From assembly GCA_027943335.1 (NCBI GenBank), contig BSBK01006398.1, positions 62,001 through 126,000 of the forward strand: a stretch of DNA of 64,000 nucleotides, given 5' to 3'. Of this stretch, positions 1-11,795 are shown in pieces. Under the pieces are notes generated by a model, which ran no database searches, was not told the origin of the DNA, and saw nothing but the letters and a program-made list of their open reading frames with translations. Position 1 is the first letter of the stretch, and each line of letters opens with the position of its first letter. Source of the stretch: Chamaecyparis obtusa. Taxonomy: Eukaryota; Streptophyta; Pinopsida; Cupressales; Cupressaceae. The translations under genes and the position numbers were made by a program.

Positions 1-1164
1 CTCCCGATATGTCATCATTGGTCATGATCCATACAAACGAGCTCTAGATGGTATGCTACTTAGATGTTTAGAACAGAAAGAGTCTACATGCATTAGAGGA
101 AGTCCATGATGGTATTTGTGGGTCACACTCGAACAGTTTAACACTAGCTTGAAAACTTATTAGGGCTAGGTACTATTGGCCTGAAATGGAGAAAGAGTCT
201 ATCAAGTTTGCTAAGAACTGTCAAAAGTGCCAAGTGCATGGCAACTTAATTCATGCTCCAAGGAGAGATCTAATTCCCTTTACTACACAATGGCCTTTTC
301 ACCAATGGGCATTTGATCTTATAGGAGCTATACATCCTCATTCTTCTAATGGACACACCCATATAATCATAGAAAAAAATTATTTTACAAAATGGGTAGA
401 AGCAGTCCCTTTGACACAAGCAACTGGAAAGCAAATATCTATGTTCATATTGAACTATATCATATGCAGATATGGGATACCTCATTCCATAATCACAGAT
501 AACGGTTGACAATTCAAGAACAAAGACCCAGATGATCTATGTGCCAAATTCAAGATCACACAACATTGGTCTTCTATCTACTATCCTCAAGGGAATGGAC
601 AAGCAGAGGCTTCTAATAAGAATCTCTTGAAAATCTTGCATTGTATAATTAATAAAATAGGAAGAGACTGGCATCTCATGATCAATCTAGCTCTCTGGGC
701 CTACAAAACAAGTATAGGAACACCTATCGAGGCTACACCTTTCACTTTAGTTTATGGGTCTGAAGCAGTACTGACTATTGAGGTTGAAATCCCATCACTA
801 AGAATCAGAATGCATGGTCTAGTAACTGATGATGACTACAAAGTGTCTAGGTTGCAAGAACTTGAACTACTAGATGAGTGCAGACAAGTAGCATATGATC
901 ATCTCAAAGTATATCAAAAGAGAATGTCTAGAGGTTACAACAAGAAATTCAGACACAGAGAATTTTAGGTTGGTGATCTAGTCTTGAGAGAGAATCCTAA
1001 AAATCAATCACATCGAGAACGCAAGGGGAAGTTTGAACCCAACTAGTTGGGTCCCTTTATTATCACTACTACTTTTGGCTCTGGTGCCTATCAACTCTCA
1101 ATGAGTGAAGGAGAATAGCTTTGAGAACCAATCAACAGTCTCCATCTGAAGAAATTCTATGCCT
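1..1164 (+). pseudogene. Ty3/gypsy integrase (3' end of pol), degenerate
   Basis: This is the integrase that would insert element cDNA into nuclear DNA. The H2C2 zinc finger lies at about 105-235 (HDGICGSH, then CQKCQ). The DDE core follows with the first Asp in WAFDLIG (about 310), the second in ITDNG (about 495-507) and Glu in NGQAEASNK (about 595-620). A GPY/F-like segment (LGPFII, about 1045) comes near the end. The main frame is broken by a one-base shift near 100, and by TGA at 507-509, TAG at 966-968 and several later stops. Several stops fit CGA-to-TGA or CAG/TGG-to-TAG changes. The frame is open to the left edge of the window, so the rest of pol lies outside. It is a dead copy but clearly recognisable. 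Confidence 0.85.
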
Positions 1165-1236
1165 AAGGCATTCAGTCTATGGTAAAATATCTTGAAAAAA
1201 TCATAAAAATCAGAAAAGTCCTGAAAAAATGAACAT

Positions 1237-1413
1237 CTTGGTGAAAACCTAGCAATAGGCACCTTGATAATTCACAAAAAAAGTTTAAAAAAATGAAAAA
1301 TACAAAAAAATGAGAAAAAGAAAAACTACCTTGGTGAAAACCTAGAAACAGGCACCTTGGTAGCAAAAATAGAATCTCTGCCAAGATGGTGAAAACCCAG
1401 CAAATGGGCACCA
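1237..1413 (+). repeat. three spaced copies of a GGTGAAAACC...GGCACC unit
   Basis: Units of about 30 bp lie at 1237-1266, 1330-1360 and 1384-1413. Each has GGTGAAAACC followed 7-9 bp later by GGCACC, so the unit ends can pair over four bases (GGTG with CACC). They sit just after the integrase stop. Similar downstream blocks are common in plant Tat-type elements; the function here is unknown. Confidence 0.7.
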
Positions 1414-3129
1414 CTTGTTTCAAAATGCTCCATCTATCAGTGCAATCTTGGTCTTTCCCAGCTTTCAATCTTGCTTTAGTTTGTACGTATCTCCCATTTT
1501 GTTTTCAATAAGTCAATTTGTACACCAATCAGCTCAAGCGTATGTATCCTATCAATGTTCAAAACTTGGGGGCAATCAATGTCATATCATATGGCCTCCA
1601 ATGTATCTTAGGCATATCATATCCAGTCATAGTCCTTTGAAGCTTCATTTGAGTCAGTCAGTCAGTCTCATCTCCAGAAAGGATTTTGCATCTACAACAA
1701 CGCAATCAACATCAAACATCAAATTGAGAACAATCTATGCTTTTTACATGCTTTTATCTCCTTGTATGCTTACTGATTCGCATTGAGATTTTTGCATATT
1801 GTGTCCCTTCGAGCTCTTCAATGATGTCCTTTACAGGATTTAGAGAGTGATGACTGGGGGCATAATCTTTTCTTTGTCTTCTACTTGTATGTGAAAATCT
1901 AACAACTTTGGAAATTTTGGATTGAAATGGTGTCTGACTGTAAGAGCCTCTATCTCGAATTGGATGGCCATGCGTACCTCGACCATTGACACCCAGAAAA
2001 TTCAAGGAAGTTTGATCTAACTATTATCTTTTTGAGTGAGTTCTTTCTCCTACTATGAAATGTGATCTTATCTAAGGATGTGAATGATAAAGGGTCACTA
2101 CAGGTAATTCACATGGGATTTCAAATGATCTCTTGATTGCTTGATGTGTTTGCACCACAAGGCGTATTCTGGTCATCATGACATTTATGTTTTGATGCTT
2201 ATACAAATTGCTATATCAAAATGGACATGATATTTAGGTCATCCTAGCGTTTATGCCTTGATGCTTATATCTAATCCGACATTCAGAAAACAAAATCAAT
2301 ATTCATATATCCATGGTTTCCTAATCAATGGGTGTTGTATTGATTCTTGTGTATCTAAATCGATATTCATATGTCTATGGTTTCATAACTAGTGGGCATT
2401 GTATTGATTTATCCGGTTACCTAAAAATTTAATGATGAGAATGACCGACACATGATTAGTGACTAGGTCCTAGGTCTTAGGTGGCATTTCATTCTACATA
2501 TCTCTTTGCATTTTGCATGTTTGCATCATCTCACAATGACTCAACAAACCTCAATGCTTAAACAATTCTTCAAAGATCTCTTCAAATCTAACAAGAGCTG
2601 AAACCTAACTCGAAGGTCTCTTCAATTGAATCACAAGCAGTTATCCTCCTAGGTTAAACATCCTTTTTGACATAAGACTGAGTACTTGTCTTCATCAATA
2701 CCTGCAAAACATATCATGTGAATTGTTGCATTTACATATCATAATCATTTGTTGCATTACAATTCATCCATGTGCATAAGCATAAATCATACATACATCT
2801 TTCCATAATCAAATACATTTGCATAACATCCATACATTTGAAAGAAATCATTACATTGCATATATCCATACATACATTATACTATACTCATAGCATAAGC
2901 ATCACATGATATCATCATAAATCAAAACATGATAAGTACAGATGAAGTCACAACCAAAATATCAATCTCATATATATCAAAAATCTCAAACTAGTCAGGG
3001 GTGCACTACTAGCACAGTGTACAAAAGAATAAGCTTAGCTAAGCTATCAGAATCAATACAGTATATCAATGATCAACAAAGAGTACAGTATATCAGAATC
3101 AAAAGATCAAAAATGTCAAAACATATCAT
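1414..3129. other. spacer between integrase and antisense gene; no gene seen
   Basis: Short open frames occur but show no recognisable domain and no codon-like conservation. The stretch around 2700-2950 is rich in CATA/ACAT words. I see no RNA gene. Confidence 0.5.
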
Positions 3130-5639
3130 AGATCAATCAGCTATCAGCATGATCCTCTGCATTTGGTGGAGGAGGAGGTGTCGCATCTGGTACTACCTCT
3201 GCTCTAGGTGCTCAGGCTCCCTCAGATGCCATCATGTACTATGAATAGGAGGGAACTCTTTGTGTAGTAGGAACAACTATATAATATGTGGACACATAAC
3301 AAGCTACCCATGAGGTCTGATGAATCACCTTTGCCTATAACCTTTGTACTTTAGCAAGCAGCTCAATCCACTTTCTATCTACCTCTATATATCACTCCTC
3401 CCATCGAGAAATGTGTACCTTTAGGTCCCTGACTTGTGCACTAAGCCGTCTGATAGTGTCCTATGAAGTAGGAGCAATAGGATCAACATCTTGCATATCA
3501 GTATCAGGGGCAACCTACTCAGTAGTCTCTGCCCACTACACCTTACGGTGTCTAACCTCAGCACCTAAATCAAAACTAGTATCCACCTCTCTGAAGTCCA
3601 CACCACCACCTACCACCTACTCAACTACAAGTACCTCATCTATTGAACCAACTCCACCTAAGGTACCACCCTCTCCTCTAGTCCATCTATGAGAACTAGA
3701 AGATCTTCCTGCTGTGGAACTAGTGGGATGAGGGGCCCTCATTTGTCCTGATGGTCTCTATGGTGGAGCCATCACTCTGGGTCTCGGAGGTGTGGGGTGT
3801 ATGATAGGAGCCTGTGTAGGTCTGGGACCCTATCCCATTGAAGCACTAGTAACATCCATCACCTCCTCCATGGATGGTATCAGCTCATTGGGATCAGAAA
3901 ATCTATGAATGGGGTGATCAACAAGCCATGAGATGAATCCATCAGTAACATCAGCATCTAGTACATCTGGTATGTACTCCCAGTCCCTGCCCACAATCAC
4001 ACTATACTCTTAGGAACACAAAGCATACAAGAGCCTCTGTGTCCATCCAAGCCCAATCTCACACCCTATCCATGCATATGTAGCGTAATCCTCTGGGGCA
4101 TCCTGAATACATCCATACTGCCACCAAATCCTAGTAATCAAAAACCTCTCTATGGTGAGGAGGACCTCCCAATCAGTACACGGCTCTGGAAGAAATAACT
4201 AAACTGCTCTCAAGCAGTAGGCCAAGGCTCAATGGCTACATAAGGTCTCCAGTGAACAAATGCCATATCATCAAGGCATCGCCTCTAGTACTCAGTATAC
4301 CCGATCCATCCCTGAATGACATATCTGGCATAAGTATAGATGACAGGCTCGTGAGGTTGCCTTTATGAAGTACAAATAGGTCTCAACATTGGGATATGCT
4401 CCCACACCCATATCTATAGAACAAGAGCTCTTGCCACAAAATATTTTCTCTCTTGATACACCACCTCGTGCATCTCAGAGAACATATGTGCTAATAAACA
4501 CTGACCCCAAGCCAACTCAGAGGGAGTGGCCATCAACTGTGCTACCATAGGGGCCTAGCCCATCAAAAGACCATTCTGCTGACGGTCAAACATGATAATG
4601 CCACTAATCATCCCAGCAATGATGCACTCCAACCGGTGTGTTTGTCCATATCTTTGAACTAAGGTTTCCCAAGAAATGGAGGCCATCATCTGGGTATCAT
4701 CTCCGAAGAGATGTCTAAAAGCTAAAACACCTGAGTTCCCTGAACTCACATACTTCAGTTGCTAGCCTACATGGAAGGGAATGCCCAGTATCCAGTACAC
4801 ATCCTCAAGGGTAATAGTGATCTCCCCCGTTGGCAAGTGAAAGGTCTAAGTCTCCGAGTGGAACCTCTCAATCAGCGCAGTCAAAAGCTCATGATTTACC
4901 CTAATCTTGGGTAAATGTATCAAGTGCTTGAATCCACAAGAAGCAAGGTGGACCCTCATAGGGTCTGGCAAGGAGACACATAATCTCTGAGTAGCAGGAT
5001 GAGAGATTCGTACATGTACATCTAGATATACAACCTACACAGCACAGAAATAGGGAATCCTATCAGTAATTGGGTCACAGAATAGGTTACAAGGACAGAA
5101 ATGGGGTAGTTTAGTATTTCAGAAGGTAGGTTAACAGGTCAGCAATCAGGCTAAGAGATTAGAAAAATAAAAAATTTGACCTAATACTGAGTTTTCAACT
5201 CACTGTTTTCCATATGACAACTCAGACTGGCATGAAAAGTCATACGACTTTCCACATCATACCAAAAACAAACCATAGTAGCACAACAATGCGTCCATCC
5301 TCGTATGAGTTATTAGGGACTCGATGAAATGTTGTACGACTCATGGGTCCCTCTGATATGAGTCGTGGGGGCTTATCAAACGACAACCTATCTACAGTTG
5401 AAAAGTCGTACGAGTCCTGCTAGGGAGTCGTAGGAGTTTTCGTGCATGCAAAATTCAAAATGAAAAAGAAGTATGAAAAATTGCTAAAATCCTATAAAAC
5501 ATGGAAAAATTGACATTTTAGCAAAGCACAAAGGTCCACCTACCGGATGTCCGTACTGCCGAGGTCTCTGGTGTCTCTGGCTACACTCAAATTGGTGTGA
5601 ACTCACAGGTACCTTTGGTTCTGCCGCTTTATCTATCAT
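3130..5639 (-). pseudogene. antisense plant mobile domain (PMD, MAIN/MAIL-like) gene, two exons, degenerate
   Basis: Read on the minus strand, a 32-codon first exon (5639-5544) begins at ATG and ends at a GTAGGT donor. Exon 2 starts at 5034 after a TGTGTAG acceptor and encodes a PMD core: LPTGEITITLEDVYWILGIP (about 4835-4775), LAWGQCLLAHMFSEMHEVVY (about 4530-4465), then IWVWEHIPMLRP (about 4420-4385) and a RCLDD segment near 4280. These blocks are typical of the PMD family, whose members occur both as host genes (MAIN, MAIL1) and inside plant transposons. The frame has several stops (for example TAG before IWVWEH where the family has Gln) and frameshifts after about 4130; the tail to 3130 is only weakly followed. 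It runs opposite to the retroelement genes. A second copy with the same exon structure is at 18548-20112. Confidence 0.75.
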
Positions 5640-6687
5640 TTTGCTCAGAGGGCTCCACAAAGATTTCTAAAGTCAAAAGGTTGAAATGAATTGAAAATGA
5701 CCCTTCCGGCCTTTATATAGCTTTTGACCTAATTTTCAAAAGTGCTCTGTTTTTCATGAAAATTGTACCCCTAGCTAATTTCGACGCTCTGAATCCATTT
5801 TCGGGATCAAAATTCAAATCTAAAATCATTTATTATGTCAAAATCATGATTTAAATTTTTTGGACCCAAGACAGTCTACTGCTTGCATAATCAACCTTCA
5901 ATCATCATCGAAATCTAGAATTCAACTTAACTAATTATCTTACATCAAACTATCAAAATTTCAACTTGGTCACCCATGGTCAACTCATGGTTTCACCTAG
6001 TCAAACTTGGTCTCCAAGACCTCCAAACGATGCAGAATGCATTCTCCAACGTGTTTAACCACTTCTCAAATCAATTAACATGCTTCTAAACTATCAACGC
6101 TGACTTTTCTTATCAGATTTCAATTTTAATCCCGAAGGGGGCATGGTATTGCACATCATTCAAAGTCTATAAATCTAAAGCTGAAATCATATCTTTCCTC
6201 AGTAATCAAGACAACAACCACGTCTAGTTGTTGATTCATCAAAAGTCCTCATCGCTTGGGGCAAATCAATCATCGCTTGGGGCATATCAGATTCATCGAG
6301 ATCCATATCAATCTGGTATTCTCCTAATCTTGTAAATTGTATTAGTTTTTGTAACTATCAGTTCAATTGTGTTATTTCTTTGGTTCTTTGGAAATTGAAG
6401 GGTTTAGATGTGATACCAATGTGATTCAATATAAGGACAATCGGGTCTAGAATCAGTCACTCACTTCTTCGCAATCATAAGGTTCAAAATCGGGTGTTTT
6501 AACACTTTTTCGCAATCATTGGTTCATTTGCTGTTATAGTTAACATTATCTTTGGTCATTCAGGACCTATTATCTTCATATCAAATCTTTCAATCAGCTT
6601 CTATTTCATATCAATATCAATTTCAAACATTAGTTTCAACATCATACACAGACTATCTTTGAACCACTGCACTTCGCACAGTAATTC

Positions 6688-6701
6688 AAAGAGGAGCAAA
6701 A
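6688..6701 (+). other. polypurine tract of the first gypsy element
   Basis: AAAGAGGAGCAAAA lies directly before the TGTAATACC start of the 3' LTR. It would prime plus-strand synthesis. The preceding CTTCGCACAGTAATTC matches the equivalent place at 20744-20757 of the second element. Confidence 0.75.
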
Positions 6702-7904
6702 TGTAATACCCCAAAAATGGGCTATAAGTTCATTAACCTCCTACATCGACATATCGAATGAAATCGACATTGAAGGCCTAACCAAAGGCACATCTAAACA
6801 TTATTGAATCTTAATTGATTATCTCAAATTCTACATTGGGGAATATTCCTAGTAATATTCCTAATTATCATAATTATCTTTGATTTAATGATTATTTGGT
6901 GATAAATCCTATTTATCCTAAAGTTTGATTAATTGAATATTCTCAATATTTAATTAATTAGATTTAATTATGCCACTTAATTGTTTAATTGAAGTTAATT
7001 CTATTTATTCCTAAATTGTATTATTTAATTTTGACAATAAATCCAAAATCCTATGAATAATTGATTAAATTCTTATTTAATTAATTAAAGCAAGTTGTCA
7101 ATTTTTAATAATATTGTTTTTGAATAAAAGTTTGAAAAATAATTGATTAACCCATAAATCAATTGTTTTATTTTTCAAAATCAGTTAAGTTGGAAATAAA
7201 TCACTTTATTATTAAATTAATTCATAATTAAAACATGCACAATCAAGAAAAGCAAACAACTATCAATTATCAATTAAATCTAAACTCTATTTTGAGTTGA
7301 ACTTTGCTTTTGCATGTTTTTGTGAGTTAATTATCCTTTATTTAAAAAATAACTCAAAAATCAACTTGAGTTATTTGAGTGATTTATGGCTTTTTTTCAT
7401 GCACCTCCAAAGCCCTAGATTTCTATAAATTAAGGCTTTAGCTCTTCATTTGAGATCCATCCATCCACGAATTGCACACTCACATTGTTGAATTAGAGAC
7501 TGAAGAATCGATCTTGAGAATTCGAGTTGTTGTGAGATTTTCATTATTTTTGCATAGTATCCATATTATTTAGAATATCATTGTTAGATCATTTTAGCAT
7601 ATCAATTTTCATATAAGCATAGATTCATATCAAGTTTTCATTATCATAATTGCACAGAAAAACCAAAAAAATAGATTAATTGCATTCATTCCATATCTAG
7701 ATTTTGCATTCAAATCCTTCGATTAGGTGTTGTCAAGGTCACTGATCTCGATATAATTTGAGAATACATACTTGCATCTACTAGAAGGCAGTAAATCACC
7801 TGGTTAGTTTAGTTTTTCATTTATTGCACGATTTTGATTTCAACTAACCTCTAATGTTTTACTGAAGTGTTGTGTTTACAGATCAGGTACAAAATTCACA
7901 CACA
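6702..7904 (+). repeat. 3' LTR, family A
   Basis: Starts TGTAATACCCC and ends about ...AAATTCACACACA, 1.2 kb. Two further copies of this LTR, inverted, lie at 10518-11710 and 46078-47322; comparison with them fixes both ends to within a few bases of a CA repeat. The interior is rich in ATTAATTAAAT words. Confidence 0.8.
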
Positions 7905-9559
7905 CAAGATCTAGCGACTGCCTCAATCGCGTGTTCTTGTGATGAAGGCTAAGTTTAGTTAAAAGACTTGGAGACTCAACATGGACCGTTGATGTAAGTG
8001 AAATTAGGTGGTTGTCACTGGTTCTCTAGATGAAACTTGAGTTAAGGGAAATGTTCAACGATCAAGAGAATGCAGTGTTTGCCAATTCGCCTGATCAAAC
8101 TAGGGTTAGTTAAATTGTTTAGTGACTTGGAGAATGCCTTCAGTCATTTGATCTCATGAGCCAATGTGGTTAAGACTTTTCGCGGTTCAGATAAAAGATA
8201 AAGGTGGGCCTGTTGCCAGTCATGCACATTTTCTCGTTCCTGATTGGTCACCAAAGATAGATATGATGTGGCCAAACTTTTCAAATCTCAATTTACTATT
8301 GCTAGATTATGAAGACCATCCGATATGCCAAAAAAGGATGAAGGTCAACAGCCATGTTTTAAAAGCTAATTAGTTAGCCGTTGAGCCAGAATTTTAAAAT
8401 TGTTTAAGGGTTTTTGTCAGGGTTTGAGTCGATGAACCATAAGTGACAAGTTTGAATCAGTTTTATTTTCCAAGGACAGTTGCAGGTAAAGAATTGATCA
8501 ACAAGATATCAGGTAGCTGCTCAAATCAGAGTTGTTTTCCTAAAATGTCATACCAGTTAAATACAAATGACTGATACTTTGAGAAAGGTAGCTAAGGGTA
8601 TTATTTTGAGATCTTAAATAAGGAAGTTCGACAGGAATAGGCTGATTGGGACATTTTGGCAACACCTCGTAGAGTTAGAACTATTTTGGAAACTGTTGCA
8701 GAAGACTTGGCACTCAAATTAACCTACACTTTTGAAAACTACAACTGAGTGCAATCTTGGTGCACTTTGTGTCCTTTGTCTTATCTTTATAATCTTTGTT
8801 TTGTTCCTAAGTGATCCATAGCTTGTTTGCAATCCTTGTTCTATAAAAGGATTTCCAAGAACATTTAGAAGGACCGGAACTTGAGCATTTTGATTGACAA
8901 GTTTTTGAGTCTAGGATACAATAGACTGTATTAGGCCATCTTTTTTATAGAATTGCAAGTATTACTGGTTTTTAGCTGAATATTCAGATGGTTTGCATTT
9001 TAAAGCATTGTGTATACATACGGATGCTATAGCATATTTGAATAAAATCCAAAGTTCATATCTCTCCTTGGTGTTTTATTTCTTTGAGTTATGAGTTGTC
9101 AGATTCATTGCATGGATTATCTCTGTGTAGGTGTTGATATTCTTTAGCTTTGATCTAAAGATCAAATTAAATAAGCTCTAGATATAGCACTAATTCTTTA
9201 AAGTTTGCATAAGGATATCAATAAGTAGTGTGAATTTCAGAGTCCTCTGATTAGAATCACCATAGGGTGATAGTATTTTCTAAGGATATAAGTCATCAAA
9301 GTTCATTATATTATTTATGTTGTTTCATTTTGCAATGAAGATGTCACCCAATGGATAAGGCACTGGTCAGCAGTGGAGCTAGTTTATAGAAATAATTGTC
9401 TGATGAGTTTCTTATTGTATTTCTAAAATATTGATATAAATCAGTCAAAAATATTTGAAGTATTGTGACCCACATGTTTTGTCCCATCTAATGGTAATGG
9501 AGAATCAATAAATGAGTGGTTATCATTTAGTATTTTCATACCATCTATCTGTTGTTTTG
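7905..9559. other. no gene seen; possible decayed LTR sequence
   Basis: The only longer frame (8164-8373, 69 codons) resembles nothing I recognise. A TATA-like CTATAAAAGG at 8841-8850 could be a retroelement promoter remnant, but no LTR ends can be defined. Confidence 0.4.
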
Positions 9560-10440
9560 AAATCCAGTCTATGATTGTTGAAGTAAGGTTTGTTTTACTG
9601 AATTAGGAGTACCCTCCTTGGTTTTGCAGAGCTAGAAGTGGAGAGGGCATTCTTGTCCCTATAGTTGGTCTAGTCATCTTAGAACTCATATTTGGATCTA
9701 ACCCATCCTTAAAAACTATAGATGTATTGGTTTCTTTTGAAAGCATAAAGTCCATTTTGAGGAACCAACAGAGTCCTTGATAAATCCTAATCCACTAATA
9801 TCTCTCGATCTCCTCTGATATCTCAATTGTTCATCCACGTTTCTTATACTTTCTTTACATCTCTTAAGTCTTTCATTAGTTTATTTTTCAATTTACAACT
9901 CATTCTTCATATGTTCATTTTATGATCTTAGTCCAGCATTCTCTTCCATCTTTCTTACAATCTCATGATTAACAACAAGTAATTGATCTATCATATTATA
10001 GTGATTTTGTGTCAACCTCTTTATTTCAACATCTTTCTCATCTAGTATTGCACTCATTTGCCTCTTCTCACCTTCTATCACTCTCTTATCATCTTTAGGT
10101 TTTCTCTTTTGTTCCAGGACTTCACACATTCTTACCAATTGAGCGTCTTGTTCCCTCTTTAATTATTTTACCTGCTCGATTGAGGTTTGTTCTTTTTAGT
10201 CAAATCTAATATAGCAGCTTCATATTCATCAAACAAGCTTCTCTCTGATTGATCTTCAAGTTATTCAACCTAATCTTGAGTATCTTTCAGATGATGGGCT
10301 AACTCCTTTCTCTTGCTTAGCAAATGCTTCAACTTCCTTCTTAGTTCATCAATCTAATCATTTGAAATTTTCAGTTCCATATTCATATTCTCAATCATCT
10401 TTTCACGCCTATAGATTTCTATCTCTTTGGATCTTCCCTC
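9560..10440 (-). pseudogene. coiled-coil gag of a copia-type non-autonomous element (copy a)
   Basis: Downstream of an iMet-type primer site on the minus strand, the translation is dominated by charged heptad-like sequence, consistent with a long coiled coil. The clearest open part is 9920-10138 (72 codons, ending KMEENAGLRS). Further on comes the block DEQLRYQRRSRDISGLGF (about 9835-9785). The same block (DEQ..., basic/aromatic run, then GLG/SLG) recurs in four other copies in this window. Stops and shifts interrupt the frame and no zinc knuckle or pol is left. It would be the structural protein of the particle; this copy is dead. Confidence 0.6.
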
Positions 10441-10473
10441 TCAAGTTGTTAAACTTTTAAATAAGAGGCTCAT

Positions 10474-10484
10474 CTTTGATACCA
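10474..10484 (-). other. primer binding site (iMet type), copy a, inner
   Basis: Minus strand TGGTATCAAAG, close to the TGGTATCAGAG complement of initiator Met tRNA. It lies 2 bases outside the TGTTGAAAAG LTR end at 10487. Confidence 0.7.
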
Positions 10485-10486
10485 AT

Positions 10487-10517
10487 TGTTGAAAAGTTAA
10501 GGTGTTGAGGGGGGGGG
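10487..10517 (-). repeat. U5 end of a copia-type LTR, left part
   Basis: Matches the beginning of the LTR at 11796-12749 (TGTTAGAAAGTTAAGGTGTT versus TGTTGAAAAGTTAAGGTGTT). Its continuation is at 11716-11782, separated by the solo LTR at 10518-11710. Confidence 0.75.
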
Positions 10518-11710
10518 TGTGTGAAAATTGTACTTGATCTGTAGACACAACACTTCAGTAAAACATTAGAGGTTAGCTATAATCAAAATCATGCAAAATT
10601 AAAATCTAATTTAACCAAGCGATTTACTGCCTTCTAGTAGGTGCAAGATCGATGTTCTCAGATTGTTATCGAGATCAGTGACCTAGATGACACCTAAATG
10701 AAGGATTTGAATGCAATTGATCTAGATATGAATTGAATGCAATTAAGCTATTTTTTTGGGATTTTCTATGCAATAAGAATGAAAAACTGATATGAATCTA
10801 TGCTAATATAGAAATTGATCTAACAATGATATGAATCTATGCTAAATGATATGCAATGCTCAAAACTAGAAAGATCTCACAATAGCTTGGATTTGCAAAG
10901 ATGATTCTTCAGACTCCAATTCAACAGCGTGAGAATGCAAATTTGTGGATTTGAGAGAGATGAATTATGAAGAGCCGAGCCTTGTTTTTATAGAAATCCA
11001 GGGCTTTGGAGATGCATGGAAGAAAGCCATAAATCACTCAAATAACTCAGGTTGATTTTTGAGTCATTTTTAAATAAAGAATAATTAACTCACAAAAACA
11101 TGCAAAAGCAAAGTTTTAACTCAAAATAGAGTTTAGCTTTAATTGATAATTGATAGTTGTCTACTTTTCTGATTGTGCATGTTTTATTTATGAATTAATT
11201 TAATAATAAAGTGATTTATTTCCAACTTAACTGCTTTTTAAAAATAAACAATTGATTTATGGGTCAATCAATTATTTTTCAAACTTTTATTAAAAACTAT
11301 ATTATTAAATAATGACAACTTGCTTTAATTAATTAAATAAAAATTTAATCAATTATTCATAGGATATTGGATTTATTGTCAAAATTAAATAATACAATTA
11401 ATAATAGATAGAATTAAATTTAATTACATAATTAAGTGGCAAGATATTAAATCTAATTAATTAAATATAAAAATATTCAATTAATCAAACTTAGGATAAA
11501 TGTGATTTATTGCTAAATAATCATTAAATTAAAGATAATTAAGATAAATAGGAATATTGCTAGGAATATTCCCCGATGCAGAATTTAAGATAATCAATTA
11601 GGATTCGATGATGTTTAGATGTGCCTTAGATTAGGACTTCGATGTCGATTTCGTTCGAATTGTTGATATAGGAGGTTAATGAACATATAGCCCATTTTTG
11701 GGGTATTACA
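10518..11710 (-). mobile_element. solo LTR, family A, inserted in a copia LTR
   Basis: Inverted copy of the LTR at 6702-7904: it begins TGTGTGAAAATTGTAC and ends GGGGTATTACA. GGGGG lies directly on both sides (10513-10517 and 11711-11715), the expected 5-bp target duplication, although inside a G run it is weak evidence alone. Better proof is that the flanks join into the same sequence seen uninterrupted at 11796-11880. No internal retroelement sequence is present, so it is a solo LTR. Confidence 0.85.
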
Positions 11711-11715
11711 GGGGG

Positions 11716-11782
11716 AACAAAACCTTGTAAAACTTTAACCTTCTATAACTAATTAACCCTTTTTTTCTTTACATGCATAACC
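11716..11782 (-). repeat. U5 end of a copia-type LTR, right part
   Basis: Continues the LTR piece at 10487-10517 and matches 11823-11897 of the neighbouring LTR (CCTTGTAAAACTTTAACC shared). It stops at ATGCATAACC and abuts the second primer site, so only about 100 bp of LTR is duplicated here. Confidence 0.75.
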
Positions 11783-11793
11783 CTCTGATACCA
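11783..11793 (-). other. primer binding site (iMet type), copy a, outer
   Basis: Minus strand TGGTATCAGAG, 2 bases from the LTR end at 11796. It is followed not by gag but by another U5 piece. Confidence 0.8.
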
Positions 11794-11795
11794 AT

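Larger units (their letters stand above)
1..7904 (+). mobile_element. 3' part of a Ty3/gypsy (Tat-like) LTR retrotransposon with antisense PMD gene
   Basis: The element enters from the left edge, so its 5' LTR, gag, protease and RT are outside the window. In order it shows a degenerate integrase, a short repeat block, a spacer, an antisense plant-mobile-domain gene, a polypurine tract and a 3' LTR. The arrangement is repeated in the element at 13876-21662: same antisense gene, similar LTR start (TGTAAT.CC..AAAAAT) and the same block before the polypurine tract (CTTCGCAC...TCAAAGAGG). Assignment to the Tat/Ogre side of gypsy is inferred from the long region between integrase and 3' LTR and from that shared structure. 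Confidence 0.75.

Noticed and set aside
1237..1413. CRISPR-like array
   Set aside because: Only three units with unequal spacing and diverged repeats, in plant nuclear DNA within a retrotransposon.
8164..8373. 69-codon frame as a gene
   Set aside because: No recognisable family, no neighbours or splice evidence, and within decayed repeat sequence.
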